A stretch of 62,302 bases of DNA, taken from positions 1 through 62,302 of the IMG/VR virus record IMGVR_UViG_3300017917_001407; one strand, 5' to 3'. A program made the translations under genes and the position numbers. Under the pieces are notes generated by a model. It was not told where the DNA came from. It saw only the letters and a list, made by a program, of their open reading frames with translations, and did no database searches. Positions 53,844-59,719 of the stretch are shown one piece after another. Positions within the stretch are counted from its first letter, which is position 1, and every line of letters begins with the position of its first letter. The stretch comes from a virus.

Positions 53844-54092
53844 TCAGGAGCGTTTGGTAGTTTTCTGTGCCACTTTCACAACTGGCACATCAGTGTCAAC
53901 AACTACCAACAATTGAGTCACGATTGTGTTAATAAAGCGCAGCACGGTTTGAATCACCTTGCGAACTTTTTCGTTGCCGTTGTTTTCTTTGTAAGCACGA
54001 ACACCAAATTGTACAGTGCCCACAACGATTGCGGCGATGGTAGCAACATTGAAAATCAGAGTTTGAATGAATTTGTCAGAAAAGAGTTTCAT
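53844..54092 (-). CDS. small membrane protein (82 aa)
   Basis: The start at 54092 (MKLFSDKFIQTLIFNVATIA) is chosen because the upstream extension crosses the TACATT/CATACT promoter (54139-54149). Hydrophobic helix at about 10-32, then basic YKENNGNEKVRKVIQTVL and a second hydrophobic stretch ending VVVDTDVPVVKVAQ. The VPVVKV segment is encoded by a full dyad copy. Possibly an inner-membrane early protein. Confidence 0.65.
   Translation of the reverse strand: MKLFSDKFIQTLIFNVATIAAIVVGTVQFGVRAYKENNGNEKVRKVIQTVLRFINTIVTQLLVVVDTDVPVVKVAQKTTKRS
53867..53888 (-). repeat. 22-nt dyad copy inside a coding 3' end
   Basis: The minus strand reads GTGCCAGTT-GTGA-AAGTGGCAC, translated as VPVVKVA in the 82-residue protein, ending 21 nt before the stop codon. 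Confidence 0.75.
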
Positions 54093-54180
54093 TACATTTG
54101 GGGTGTGGGAGGTGAGTGTAGAGAATTCCTCAACCACGAATGTAGTATGGCACGGGGTTCGGGTAGGCACAAGGGGTCTT

Positions 54181-54202
54181 GTGCCACTTGCTGAACTGGC
54201 AC
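54181..54202 (-). repeat. 22-nt dyad copy, intergenic
   Basis: The minus strand reads GTGCCAGTT-CAGC-AAGTGGCAC, followed by a second hairpin GGCACAAG-ACCC-CTTGTGCC that shares its GGCAC. No gene ends here; it stands about 90 nt upstream of the 82-residue gene. Confidence 0.75.
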
Positions 54203-54300
54203 AAGATATCTTGACTGTTGCCCTTTGGGTCTTTAAAGTGGCTAAACCCTTCGGATCAACGATACCAAAGGTATCTATAATATTTAAGATTTCTAGATAT

Positions 54301-54332
54301 TATTCTCAATAAGGAAGATTTTATTGAGAATA
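54301..54332. repeat. inverted repeat TATTCTCAATAA-n8-TTATTGAGAATA
   Basis: Perfect 12-bp arms around an 8-nt loop. The 11-nt core of the arms is identical to the inverted repeat at 55689-55718, which also has an 8-nt loop of different sequence. Confidence 0.85.
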
Positions 54333-54533
54333 TAAACAAAGCACATCTAGATGGTGTGGGAAGGGGTGAGTGGGGTGAAGCACATATTCTTGCACATAAG
54401 GCGGGCTCATGATCCCGTGTGTGTCAAGAATGCCCGCACATATTCTTGCACATCTAGACGCTCATGTGTATGTGTGTCGAGATGTATGTTATATGTGTCG
54501 AGATCTAGTTTATCGTATATTGTATATCGATAT

Positions 54534-54573
54534 AAAAAAGGATCTCGACGAGTTTGTATGTCTCATCGAGATC
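54534..54573 (-). terminator. intrinsic terminator after the cyAbrB-ArdA gene
   Basis: The minus strand GATCTCGATGAG and CTCGTCGAGATC form a 12-bp stem with one G-U pair around a 9-nt loop, followed by CTTTTTTAT. It lies 20 nt past the stop codon. Confidence 0.85.
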
Positions 54574-54593
54574 ATGATGTCATCTAGTCGAGA

Positions 54594-55067
54594 TCACCAG
54601 TTCTTGTTAAACACGAACCCATCTTCGAAATCAAAATCATAACGAAGATTGCAGTTCCAGGTAGCATCCCAGTCAACTACCACGAACGAAGGAGCATCAT
54701 AACCGTATACATCAGTGGTAAACTGTTCGGCAAAGTCTGCTTCAGAATCATAAGAACCCTGATAAGCATCTTCGAAATGTCCCAGATCATTCTCATCATA
54801 GAGTTCCAGAAATGCATCAATTGCATCTGCACCATAACGATTGCAGAGTTCCTGATACACTTCCTGATTCTCTTCGGAGATGTCATTCTCCAAAGTCTCA
54901 TTGTTGATCAGACCCTTAACAGTCAGCAGTTCAGTGTAGAATGCAGTATACTGAAGTTTGCCATCGTGATCATACCCACAGGCACGAACGATTTCAGACA
55001 TCTTAGCAGGCGGGTTTTGTGCTTGCATCTCATTGACCTTAGCAAGCAGATTGGAACCAGTCAGCAT
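54594..55067 (-). CDS. cyAbrB-like / ArdA-like anti-restriction fusion (157 aa)
   Basis: The start at 55067 is chosen from the 33-nt leader repeat; the longer frame crosses the promoter. Residues 2-54 (LTGSNLLAKVNE, RACGYDHDGK, FYTELLTVKGL) follow the N-terminal pattern of cyanobacterial AbrB-like regulators. Residues 68-157 (NRYGADAIDAFLELYDEND, FEDAYQGSYDSEADFAEQF, VVDWDATW, EDGFVF) follow the ArdA DNA-mimic anti-restriction pattern, very acidic. ArdA blocks type I restriction enzymes by mimicking DNA. The fusion could place the mimic under host-regulator interactions. Terminator 20 nt downstream. Functional reading is inferred. Confidence 0.7.
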   Translation of the reverse strand: MLTGSNLLAKVNEMQAQNPPAKMSEIVRACGYDHDGKLQYTAFYTELLTVKGLINNETLENDISEENQEVYQELCNRYGADAIDAFLELYDENDLGHFEDAYQGSYDSEADFAEQFTTDVYGYDAPSFVVVDWDATWNCNLRYDFDFEDGFVFNKNW

Positions 55068-55097
55068 GGTGTGTCTCTCAGGGACGAATGTAATGTA
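55065..55097 (-). repeat. 33-nt leader repeat (copy 2)
   Basis: Identical to 53804-53836. TACATT boxes at 55087-55097, leader and ATG of the cyAbrB-ArdA gene. Confidence 0.8.
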
Positions 55098-55128
55098 GAA
55101 CGGATTCAGGCGGAGCACAAGGGGGTGT

Positions 55129-55150
55129 GTGCCACTTTGGTAACTGTCAC
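55129..55150 (-). repeat. 22-nt dyad copy
   Basis: The minus strand reads GTGACAGTT-ACCA-AAGTGGCAC. The TGA stop of the 68-residue gene is at positions 2-4. Confidence 0.75.
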
Positions 55151-55353
55151 ACCTCAGCAAGCAGGAGTTTGTGAATACGATCTGCCTCTTCTAGGATATC
55201 ACCTTCCAGGCGATCCCATTCTACCCAATCATAGGCAGATCCTGCGGTTTCATATGAACCATCGGGCAGCAGCGGAGCATACATCAAAACCCGCTGATTG
55301 TTTGCATCCAGAGTATACGTGCAGTTGTTCAGTTTTGAGATGGCAAAAACCAT
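55147..55353 (-). CDS. small conserved-type protein (68 aa)
   Basis: 68 residues, beta then helix (MVFAISKLNNCTYTLDANNQ; ending GDILEEADRIHKLLLAEV). TACATT box at 55371-55376, 18 nt upstream of the ATG with the shared ACATTCGTnCCTGAGA leader. I recall similar cyanophage proteins. Function unknown. Confidence 0.65.
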   Translation of the reverse strand: MVFAISKLNNCTYTLDANNQRVLMYAPLLPDGSYETAGSAYDWVEWDRLEGDILEEADRIHKLLLAEV

Positions 55354-55412
55354 TGGATTTCTCAGGAACGAATGTAGAATAACCCCTCACGATTCAAACC
55401 GCAAGGGGTCTT

Positions 55413-55434
55413 GTGCCACTTATTCAACTGTCAC
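55413..55434 (-). repeat. 22-nt dyad copy
   Basis: The minus strand reads GTGACAGTT-GAAT-AAGTGGCAC. TGA stop of the 59-residue gene at positions 9-11. Followed by CCCCT/AGGGG (55383-55408), a weak terminator-like hairpin. Confidence 0.75.
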
Positions 55435-55603
55435 AAGTGTTGATTAAACCTTCCTCAATCAGATCACGAAGAAACCGACCATAAAACCCTTGCAACCAAG
55501 TGTATGCTTTGGTGTCATAGATCTGTTGGAAAAGTGTAATCACCTCATCATCAGAATCCAGACCAGTTTGCTCAAACCGAATCAGCAGATCAGTGTCAAG
55601 CAT
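55424..55603 (-). CDS. small helical protein (59 aa)
   Basis: The start at 55603 is set by the TACATT box at 55624-55629, 21 nt upstream. MLDTDLLIRFEQTGLDSDDE and AYTWLQGFYGRFLRDLIEEG give a helical protein whose LQGxYGRxxxxLIExG pattern I recall in small proteins of marine phages. Function unknown. Confidence 0.65.
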   Translation of the reverse strand: MLDTDLLIRFEQTGLDSDDEVITLFQQIYDTKAYTWLQGFYGRFLRDLIEEGLINTCDS

Positions 55604-55665
55604 TGTGAAATGTTTTGAGAACGAATGTATACTAACCCACCACGTGGCAGATATCAACCCCCCAT

Positions 55666-55687
55666 GTGCCAGTTTCCCAACTGTCCT
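55666..55687 (-). repeat. 22-nt dyad copy (diverged arm)
   Basis: The minus strand reads AGGACAGTT-GGGA-AACTGGCAC; here the inner part is fully complementary. It stands 37 nt upstream of the TACATT box of the 59-residue gene, with no stop codon of a gene inside. Confidence 0.6.
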
Positions 55688-55688
55688 C

Positions 55689-55718
55689 ATTCTCAATAAC
55701 AAGAGTCTTATTGAGAAT
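55689..55718. repeat. inverted repeat ATTCTCAATAA-n8-TTATTGAGAAT
   Basis: Perfect 11-bp arms, 8-nt loop, adjacent to the dyad at 55666-55687. Arms identical to those at 54301-54332; loop different. No T run on either strand. Confidence 0.85.
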
Positions 55719-55720
55719 CA

Positions 55721-55742
55721 GAACCAGTCTTATAACTGGCAC
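55721..55742 (-). repeat. degenerate 22-nt dyad
   Basis: The minus strand begins GTGCCAGTT, then ATAA and a decayed right arm GACTGGTTC. It starts 1 nt after the TAA stop of the 50-residue gene at 55744-55896. Confidence 0.5.
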
Positions 55743-55743
55743 A

Positions 55744-55896
55744 TTACTCGAACGGATCGAACTCTTTCACCCTACAATGGATATCCTCATCACCTTCGAG
55801 TTGCAATAGTTCTCGCCAATTAATATTATCTAGATCCAGATCATCATAACACATGATGTCGAGTGTAACCTGTATGATGCGCTTTTGTGCTAACAT
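55744..55896 (-). CDS. mini-gene product (50 aa)
   Basis: An ORF, MLAQKRIIQVTLDIMCYDDL followed by DLDNINWRELLQLEGDEDIH and an acidic end. An internal ATG at 55854 (MCYDDLDLDN) is an equally likely start. The TAA stop is directly followed by a decayed dyad, as in other members of the array. No family recognised. Confidence 0.5.
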   Translation of the reverse strand: MLAQKRIIQVTLDIMCYDDLDLDNINWRELLQLEGDEDIHCRVKEFDPFE

Positions 55897-55927
55897 GAGG
55901 TCTAGATGTATATGTGTCTAGATTCTA

Positions 55928-56080
55928 TCATGCATAATGTCGATATGCAAGTGATTCGTAATCTTGCCCATCTCGTGCATAATCTTCGTCGAGTTCCTGT
56001 GCATCTCGTGCATAGTACTCATCGAGATCTGCGTAATCGTTGCCACTATAAGTGTAGTCGAGATCGTAGTCGTCGTACAT
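55928..56080 (-). CDS. Tyr/Asp-rich mini-gene product (50 aa)
   Basis: 50 residues rich in Asp and Tyr (MYDDYDLDYTYSGNDYADLD; EYYARDAQELDEDYARDGQD). It has a good promoter TTGCAT-17-TACAAT with the TGC extension, 31 nt upstream. Acidic/tyrosine-rich, possibly a nucleic-acid or protein mimic. Repeated CTCGACGAG motifs lie in and around it. Confidence 0.6.
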   Translation of the reverse strand: MYDDYDLDYTYSGNDYADLDEYYARDAQELDEDYARDGQDYESLAYRHYA

Positions 56081-56110
56081 AAGCTCGTCGAGATTTGTGA
56101 ACGCTTTCGT

Positions 56111-56139
56111 ATTGTAGCATAAAACTCGACGAGATGCAA
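56111..56139 (-). promoter_or_regulatory. promoter TTGCAT-17-TGCTACAAT
   Basis: On the minus strand TTGCAT (56134-56139) and TACAAT (56111-56116) with the TGC extension, the same -10 as the GC-rich array although the surroundings are AT-rich. Serves the Tyr/Asp-rich gene. Confidence 0.65.
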
Positions 56140-56341
56140 TCTAGACTAGATGTAGAGCTCGTCGAGATTCATACCAGTATATATACGGTCTCGCTGAGTT
56201 TATGAGTATTCTCGTTTAGATTTTAACACGAACTTATAAGAATGTCAAGTCTATTCGAGATCTTGTGTGGGTCTCGGAGCATTTCGGCGGGCGGTGGGAC
56301 TTGACAACTGCGCGTTCTTATGGTACGCTCGCTAAGCCCAC

Positions 56342-56488
56342 AAGACCCAGAAGGTTTCTACAAGCATTAACACAAGACCCAGAGGCATTAACACAAGACC
56401 CAGAAGGTTTCTACAAGCATTCAGAAGCATTAACACAAGACCCAGAAGGTTTCTACAAGCATTCAGAAGCATTAACACATAAGACCAG
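56342..56488. repeat. 21/42-nt tandem repeat block
   Basis: AAGACCCAGA recurs at 56342, 56374, 56395 and 56437, with a decayed fifth unit at 56481. Spacings are 32, 21, 42 and 44 nt. Long units add GGTTTCTACAAGCATTCAGA. The block is open in the plus frame, so it could be read as short peptide repeats, but no credible gene surrounds it. Confidence 0.8.
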
Positions 56489-56620
56489 GCATTCTCAACA
56501 ATATACTCATTTGATTCTCATTTACAAAATATTATTGAGAATATTATAAAAAACACAAATATATTTTTCTTAAAGATAGGTTAAATGTACCTCCGAATAC
56601 ATAACCCACAAATTTCGGTA

Positions 56621-56650
56621 TTGTATAGAATAGGTTTCTCATAGTATACT
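56621..56650 (+). promoter_or_regulatory. possible promoter TTGTAT-18-TATACT (plus strand)
   Basis: A weak -35 and a good -10 about 53 nt before the GIY-YIG start. A TATAAATC late-promoter near-match (56650-56657) overlaps it. Which is used cannot be told. Confidence 0.35.
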
Positions 56651-56702
56651 ATAAATCACATTTCACTATATACTATACACTTTGTTACACCATACAATAA
56701 CT

Positions 56703-57446
56703 ATGGAAAGAGGCATCATTTACCTTATTCTCAACAAGCAAACAGGTGAAAAATACGTCGGAAACACCACACTTGCGATGAACAAAGAATGGGTACACCA
56801 CATAGATCGTTCTAAAAGAATGTCATCCGAACCCTTACATAAGGCATTTCGTCAGTATGGTGTGCATAACTTTATGATAAAAGAACTGGATGAATATGAT
56901 AATACATGTTTAGACAGTAAGTTAAATGAATGGATTGAAAAATATAAACCCGAATACAATCCTGCTCCTGTTAATGTAGAAAAAGCGGAGGAAATAATAC
57001 AGGAAAAACGGAAGATACCTGTAAAAAGAAACTATAATGCAGATAACTTAAAACCATTTAATGAGCATACACGTGGTAATGGTAAACATCTTGGATTAAA
57101 GATAAGAGGTAAGAACTTACAAACTGGTGTATGCAAAGATTATGACAGTGCAAGAGATGCGGCAACAGATGTGACAGGTGATCCGAATGCAAATGGAAAT
57201 ATACTAAATGCTGCCCGTAAATATAGAACTGCCTATGGTCATCGCTGGCAGATCTTAGAAGACAAGAATAAGAAAAAAGCGGTATTTGGTGTCAATAAAA
57301 AAACCGAACTCATTGAAGTTCGGTATGAAAGTATTGCCGCTGCTGTGAGAGATCTTGGTGGTTCAGAATACAATACTGAAATTGTAAGAAGTCTACGCAA
57401 TCCTGGTAAGTATACCTGGCGTGGTTACTTTTGGTTCTTCGGTTGA
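56703..57446 (+). CDS. GIY-YIG homing-type endonuclease with two NUMOD-like repeats (247 aa)
   Basis: The only plus-strand gene. The start at 56703 is preferred over an upstream in-frame ATG because it leads directly into the domain. GIIY (4-7) and KYVG (17-20) form the GIY-YIG signature. HIDRSKR, ELDEYD and EWIEKYKPEYN supply the conserved Arg, Glu and Asn. After a basic linker, two copies of a NUMOD/IENR1-like DNA-binding unit follow: GKNLQTGVCKDYDSARDA... near 135-185, and ELIEVRYESIAAAVRDLG with TWRGYFWFF at the end. Such enzymes are mobile or mediate marker exclusion between phages. It lies beside repeats, probably as a free-standing insertion. Confidence 0.85.
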   Translation: MERGIIYLILNKQTGEKYVGNTTLAMNKEWVHHIDRSKRMSSEPLHKAFRQYGVHNFMIKELDEYDNTCLDSKLNEWIEKYKPEYNPAPVNVEKAEEIIQEKRKIPVKRNYNADNLKPFNEHTRGNGKHLGLKIRGKNLQTGVCKDYDSARDAATDVTGDPNANGNILNAARKYRTAYGHRWQILEDKNKKKAVFGVNKKTELIEVRYESIAAAVRDLGGSEYNTEIVRSLRNPGKYTWRGYFWFFG

Positions 57447-57487
57447 ATCTCATTCTTATAGTGCAGAAAGTAGACAATAGATAGAAA

Positions 57488-57643
57488 TCAGAAGATTGGG
57501 AGTATTTCTGAATCTATGTAACCTTGTTTCTTCACGTGTTGTTCCCATAATGTGGCATCCTCAATGTTATAAAAAATTGCGGTTTGTTTGGTGATTTTGT
57601 TCTTCTTGGATTTGAAGTATACAACTTGGTATTTCATTGTCAT
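57488..57643 (-). CDS. small conserved-type protein (51 aa)
   Basis: A 51-residue ORF (MTMKYQVVYFKSKKNKITKQ; FYNIEDATLWEQHVKKQGY), strand pair plus helix ending in a short strand. I recall close relatives in cyanophages. It overlaps the C-terminal tail of the membrane protein upstream by 77 nt, so the true end of one of them is uncertain. Start could also be the second ATG at 57637. Confidence 0.6.
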   Translation of the reverse strand: MTMKYQVVYFKSKKNKITKQTAIFYNIEDATLWEQHVKKQGYIDSEILPIF

Positions 57644-57809
57644 TCCAATGTCTTACGACTCCTGCAATAATGAATAAGTTAGTAATGAGATAAGTGCCGA
57701 ATATAACAGTCCGTAAACGAGCAATGTGATCTGCTTCTCTGTCATTTTTTGATGCCTTTTCGCCTAGTGCCTTTGCCCAGAATCTCCATAACGTTTTTCT
57801 CCTTTTCAT
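57567..57809 (-). CDS. small membrane protein (80 aa)
   Basis: 80 residues. A basic N-terminus (KTLWRFWAKALGEKASKNDR) then one membrane helix (TVIFGTYLITNLFIIAGVVRHW). The FWAKALGEKAsxxDREAD pattern recurs in cyanophage early regions from memory, usually ending soon after the helix; the last 25 residues here overlap another gene and may reflect loss of the usual stop. Role unknown. Confidence 0.65.
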   Translation of the reverse strand: MKRRKTLWRFWAKALGEKASKNDREADHIARLRTVIFGTYLITNLFIIAGVVRHWNDNEIPSCILQIQEEQNHQTNRNFL

Positions 57810-58108
57810 TTTGGTCCCTTAGGTGGATAACCTCCATAATACTTGACATTCAGTTGAAGATCTCTTAACTTTTGTCCTGGGTTTCTTGAATCAATATGAA
57901 TTAGATTTGGTTCATTTGGAATTTGCGATTGACCTGGTGTCAGTTGAGAAGTCTTGTAACGATCACCGATCTTTGGATTAAACGGAAGTAAATCCGCCTC
58001 AATCTTGATTTCTTTCTGCTTTTGTTGAGAACTACGAAGATCAAGCATATTCGTATTCATTAACTTTGGAGCAGTCATTTGTTCTTGAAACTGTTTGAAA
58101 GTTTTCAC
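57806..58108 (-). CDS. putative capsid-targeted protein (100 aa) under a late promoter
   Basis: 100 residues opening MKTFKQFQEQM, strongly like the T4 capsid targeting peptide (MKTYQEFIAEA). The remainder is Gln/Lys/Pro-rich: ADLLPFNPKIGDRYKTSQL and GQKLRDLQLNVKYYGGYPPK. It lies among early-type genes but has its own AATAAATA late promoter 28 nt upstream, the expected timing for a head protein. ATGA overlap on both sides. Packaging with the genome is inferred. Confidence 0.6.
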   Translation of the reverse strand: MKTFKQFQEQMTAPKLMNTNMLDLRSSQQKQKEIKIEADLLPFNPKIGDRYKTSQLTPGQSQIPNEPNLIHIDSRNPGQKLRDLQLNVKYYGGYPPKGPK

Positions 58109-58371
58109 TTCTCTTTTCTGATAATGGTCTCAGAATATTTATTTTCACGATGACCCAGGCATACCAGTTCTTTCCACTGTCGTTTATAACATAAAGCTAA
58201 TAAACGATCGTTACGGTGAATCGAACATGCCTCATAGTTCTTATCATCTTTGGGTTTGACTCCCATCTCAATCGTGATGTATTCATCGCCCTTGAAATAG
58301 ACCCACCCCTCAATGTGTTCTTTCCACTTCACATAATCATTGACCTTTGGTTCATACATAGGCAGATTCAA
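58105..58371 (-). CDS. small conserved-type protein (88 aa)
   Basis: 88 residues, a beta-rich SH3-like layout (YVKWKEHIEGWVYFKGDEYI; EMGVKPKDDKNYEACSIHRN; ALCYKRQWKELVCLG). I recall relatives in cyanophages. The 3' end carries the late promoter of the next gene. Function unknown. Confidence 0.65.
   Translation of the reverse strand: MNLPMYEPKVNDYVKWKEHIEGWVYFKGDEYITIEMGVKPKDDKNYEACSIHRNDRLLALCYKRQWKELVCLGHRENKYSETIIRKEK
58136..58143 (-). promoter_or_regulatory. late promoter AATAAATA inside an early-type operon
   Basis: The minus strand reads AATAAATA 28 nt upstream of the capsid-targeted 100-residue gene, within the preceding coding sequence. Confidence 0.6.
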
Positions 58372-58633
58372 GTGGAGTTTGTTTTGGAATCATTGCGGAA
58401 TAAGGAGTCGTATTCTCAATGTTTACTTTATCACCGATTGTCTTGGAGTTGGCAGGAGCGTGGTAACACTTGGTTTTTTGATTGTAGAATCCCCAGATAC
58501 TACGAGCAGTCCCACCGCCATTGTAACTAAACCTGTGATGATTATGAATCCAGATTGCAACAACATGAGTTTTAAATGAAACTTGTTCATAAGAATAACC
58601 TTCTGGTGGTGAATGAGGAAAATCAATCGACAT
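58352..58633 (-). CDS. conserved-type protein (93 aa)
   Basis: The start at 58633 (MSIDFPHSPPEGYSYEQVSF) overlaps the upstream stop by 11 nt; a longer frame from 58687 is less likely. FKTHVVAIWIHNHHRFSYNG and VRSIWGFYNQKTKCYHAP-like segments (here ARSIWGFYNQKTKCYHAP) suggest a small beta-rich protein with several His residues. Recurrent in cyanophages from memory; unknown role. Confidence 0.65.
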   Translation of the reverse strand: MSIDFPHSPPEGYSYEQVSFKTHVVAIWIHNHHRFSYNGGGTARSIWGFYNQKTKCYHAPANSKTIGDKVNIENTTPYSAMIPKQTPLESAYV

Positions 58634-58787
58634 CGGGAACGGCACGAAGATGATTGGGATTGTATCCACTTTCGATGTAAATCTCAAGTTGTTGCCTACA
58701 TTCTTCTTTTGTCAGTTTGCGCTGATGTGGTTCGATTAAACTCCATCCAGTGGTGGAGTAATCTTCAATACGATACAGTTGTTCCAT
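58623..58787 (-). CDS. small conserved-type protein (54 aa)
   Basis: A 54-residue ORF (MEQLYRIEDYSTTGWSLIEP; TKEECRQQLEIYIESGYNPN): strand-helix. The start overlaps the stop of the oxygenase-like gene by 1 nt. The pattern TxxGWxLI...LTKExCxxxLExxI is familiar from cyanophages. Role unknown. Confidence 0.65.
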   Translation of the reverse strand: MEQLYRIEDYSTTGWSLIEPHQRKLTKEECRQQLEIYIESGYNPNHLRAVPDVD

Positions 58788-59440
58788 TATTTCAGTTCAA
58801 GAGGTGAAGAAATTTTTGAAATTTTTCCCCTGAACATGAGATTGAAACTGAGTGTGACTCGAACATCATCGTTCTTAAATGGCATCTCAGATTCGTTCAC
58901 GGAATGTGGCAACCAGGAGGGGAAGATTAAAACATTTCCAGGGTGAAAAGGAACGGTATAACGACTGGTATTGAATAGAGTCGGTTTTTTATAGTCTGGT
59001 TCCAAAACCTGTACGGCGGGGCGTGGATCACAAAATGTTGTTCCAGAACAAAACTCTGGTCCCTTCAGATGAATCACACCACTCAAATATGAGTTTGGAT
59101 GAATGTGTTGAGGATGAACATAGGTTTCGGACGTTGAAAAGTTTGCCCACATACTGGTGATGTACAGATCATCATAAACCAGTTGATTGAACTCACAAAT
59201 GCTCTTCCCCAGTTTAAGAATGCCATCACAAAACTCCTGCATTTCATCAAGAAGATGCAGTTGATCTCCCTTACGCAAATGTACCGCCGAACTACTCGTC
59301 GTCTCTTGCTTCTTCAAAAAATGAACAACATGGTCGATTAACGCCGAAGAGTCGTTGAAGTTTTGATCAAATGTTGTGATAAAAACTGGAGAGGTAAAAA
59401 GAGACAGAACTTCTCCATTGGTATTTGTTTGTTCTTTCAT
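58787..59440 (-). CDS. 2OG-Fe(II) oxygenase-like protein (217 aa)
   Basis: 217 residues resembling the TIGR02466-type 2-oxoglutarate/iron oxygenases common in T4-like cyanophages. Candidate iron ligands lie in HPQHIHPNSYLSGVIHL (His112/His114) and FPSWLPHSV (His179); Arg194 in RVTLSFN is the likely 2OG anchor. Possible substrates are nucleic acids, proteins or metabolites. It is expressed with the early-type operon. Family likely; reaction unknown. Confidence 0.75.
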   Translation of the reverse strand: MKEQTNTNGEVLSLFTSPVFITTFDQNFNDSSALIDHVVHFLKKQETTSSSAVHLRKGDQLHLLDEMQEFCDGILKLGKSICEFNQLVYDDLYITSMWANFSTSETYVHPQHIHPNSYLSGVIHLKGPEFCSGTTFCDPRPAVQVLEPDYKKPTLFNTSRYTVPFHPGNVLIFPSWLPHSVNESEMPFKNDDVRVTLSFNLMFRGKISKISSPLELK

Positions 59441-59667
59441 GTCGTAAATGCATCAATGATACCAGATTCATATTCATCCACCAAAGCAAACTTCTGCGCC
59501 TTAACAACATTTGGCATGATCAGATTATGATATCGATCATCAAAACCTTCTTCTTCTGAAAGAAGTTCAAATGCTTCCGTATCATTTTCGGCAATCAGTG
59601 AAACGACTCCACCATATTCGGAAGACGGAAACGGAACCCAGTAGTCAACAATGTAAAGAGATTTCAT
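59437..59667 (-). CDS. small conserved-type protein (76 aa)
   Basis: 76 residues (MKSLYIVDYWVPFPSSEYGG; VSLIAENDTEAFELLSEEEG), beta-alpha, acidic. The stop overlaps the oxygenase-like start (ATGA). I recall it as a cyanophage family often next to such oxygenases. Note that MKSLYIV is not a capsid targeting peptide (no QF). Confidence 0.7.
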   Translation of the reverse strand: MKSLYIVDYWVPFPSSEYGGVVSLIAENDTEAFELLSEEEGFDDRYHNLIMPNVVKAQKFALVDEYESGIIDAFTT

Positions 59668-59719
59668 TGGTATTTCTAAATTACTCCTCGATTTTAAATG
59701 AATGAGAAAGATTTGTCAA

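Larger units (their letters stand above)
54203..54593. other. 390-nt repeat-rich spacer without a gene
   Basis: No credible ORF. Holds a 12-bp inverted repeat (54301-54332), a direct repeat of CACATATTCTTGCACAT about 55 nt apart (starting near 54380 and 54436), at least five TCGAGAT elements and, next to the ArdA-fusion gene, an intrinsic terminator. Composition is AT-rich with CTAGA-type palindromes. Confidence 0.7.
56140..56702. other. 560-nt repeat-bearing spacer
   Basis: No supported gene. Contains repeated CTCGTCGAG palindromes (for example AGCTCGTCGAGATT near 56083 and again near 56153), a tandem repeat block (56342-56488), a third ATTCTCAA/TTGAGAAT pair (56491-56498 with 56535-56542) and the putative promoter of the GIY-YIG gene. 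Confidence 0.65.

Noticed and set aside
54777-55382. 201-codon plus-strand ORF opposite the ArdA fusion
   Set aside because: Antisense to two supported genes and their promoters; composition shows no protein-like motif.
56342-56488. CRISPR-like array
   Set aside because: Units are contiguous with irregular spacing (21-44 nt) and no distinct spacers, and no cas genes exist here.
56265-56549. Plus-strand ORF through the tandem repeats
   Set aside because: Starts with GTG without a ribosome site; most of it is the repeat block and it ends in an inverted repeat. Kept as repeat, not as gene, though it cannot be excluded.
54203-56702. tRNA genes in the spacers
   Set aside because: Looked for TPsiC-arm patterns and cloverleaf pairing; none found, although cyanophages often carry tRNAs.
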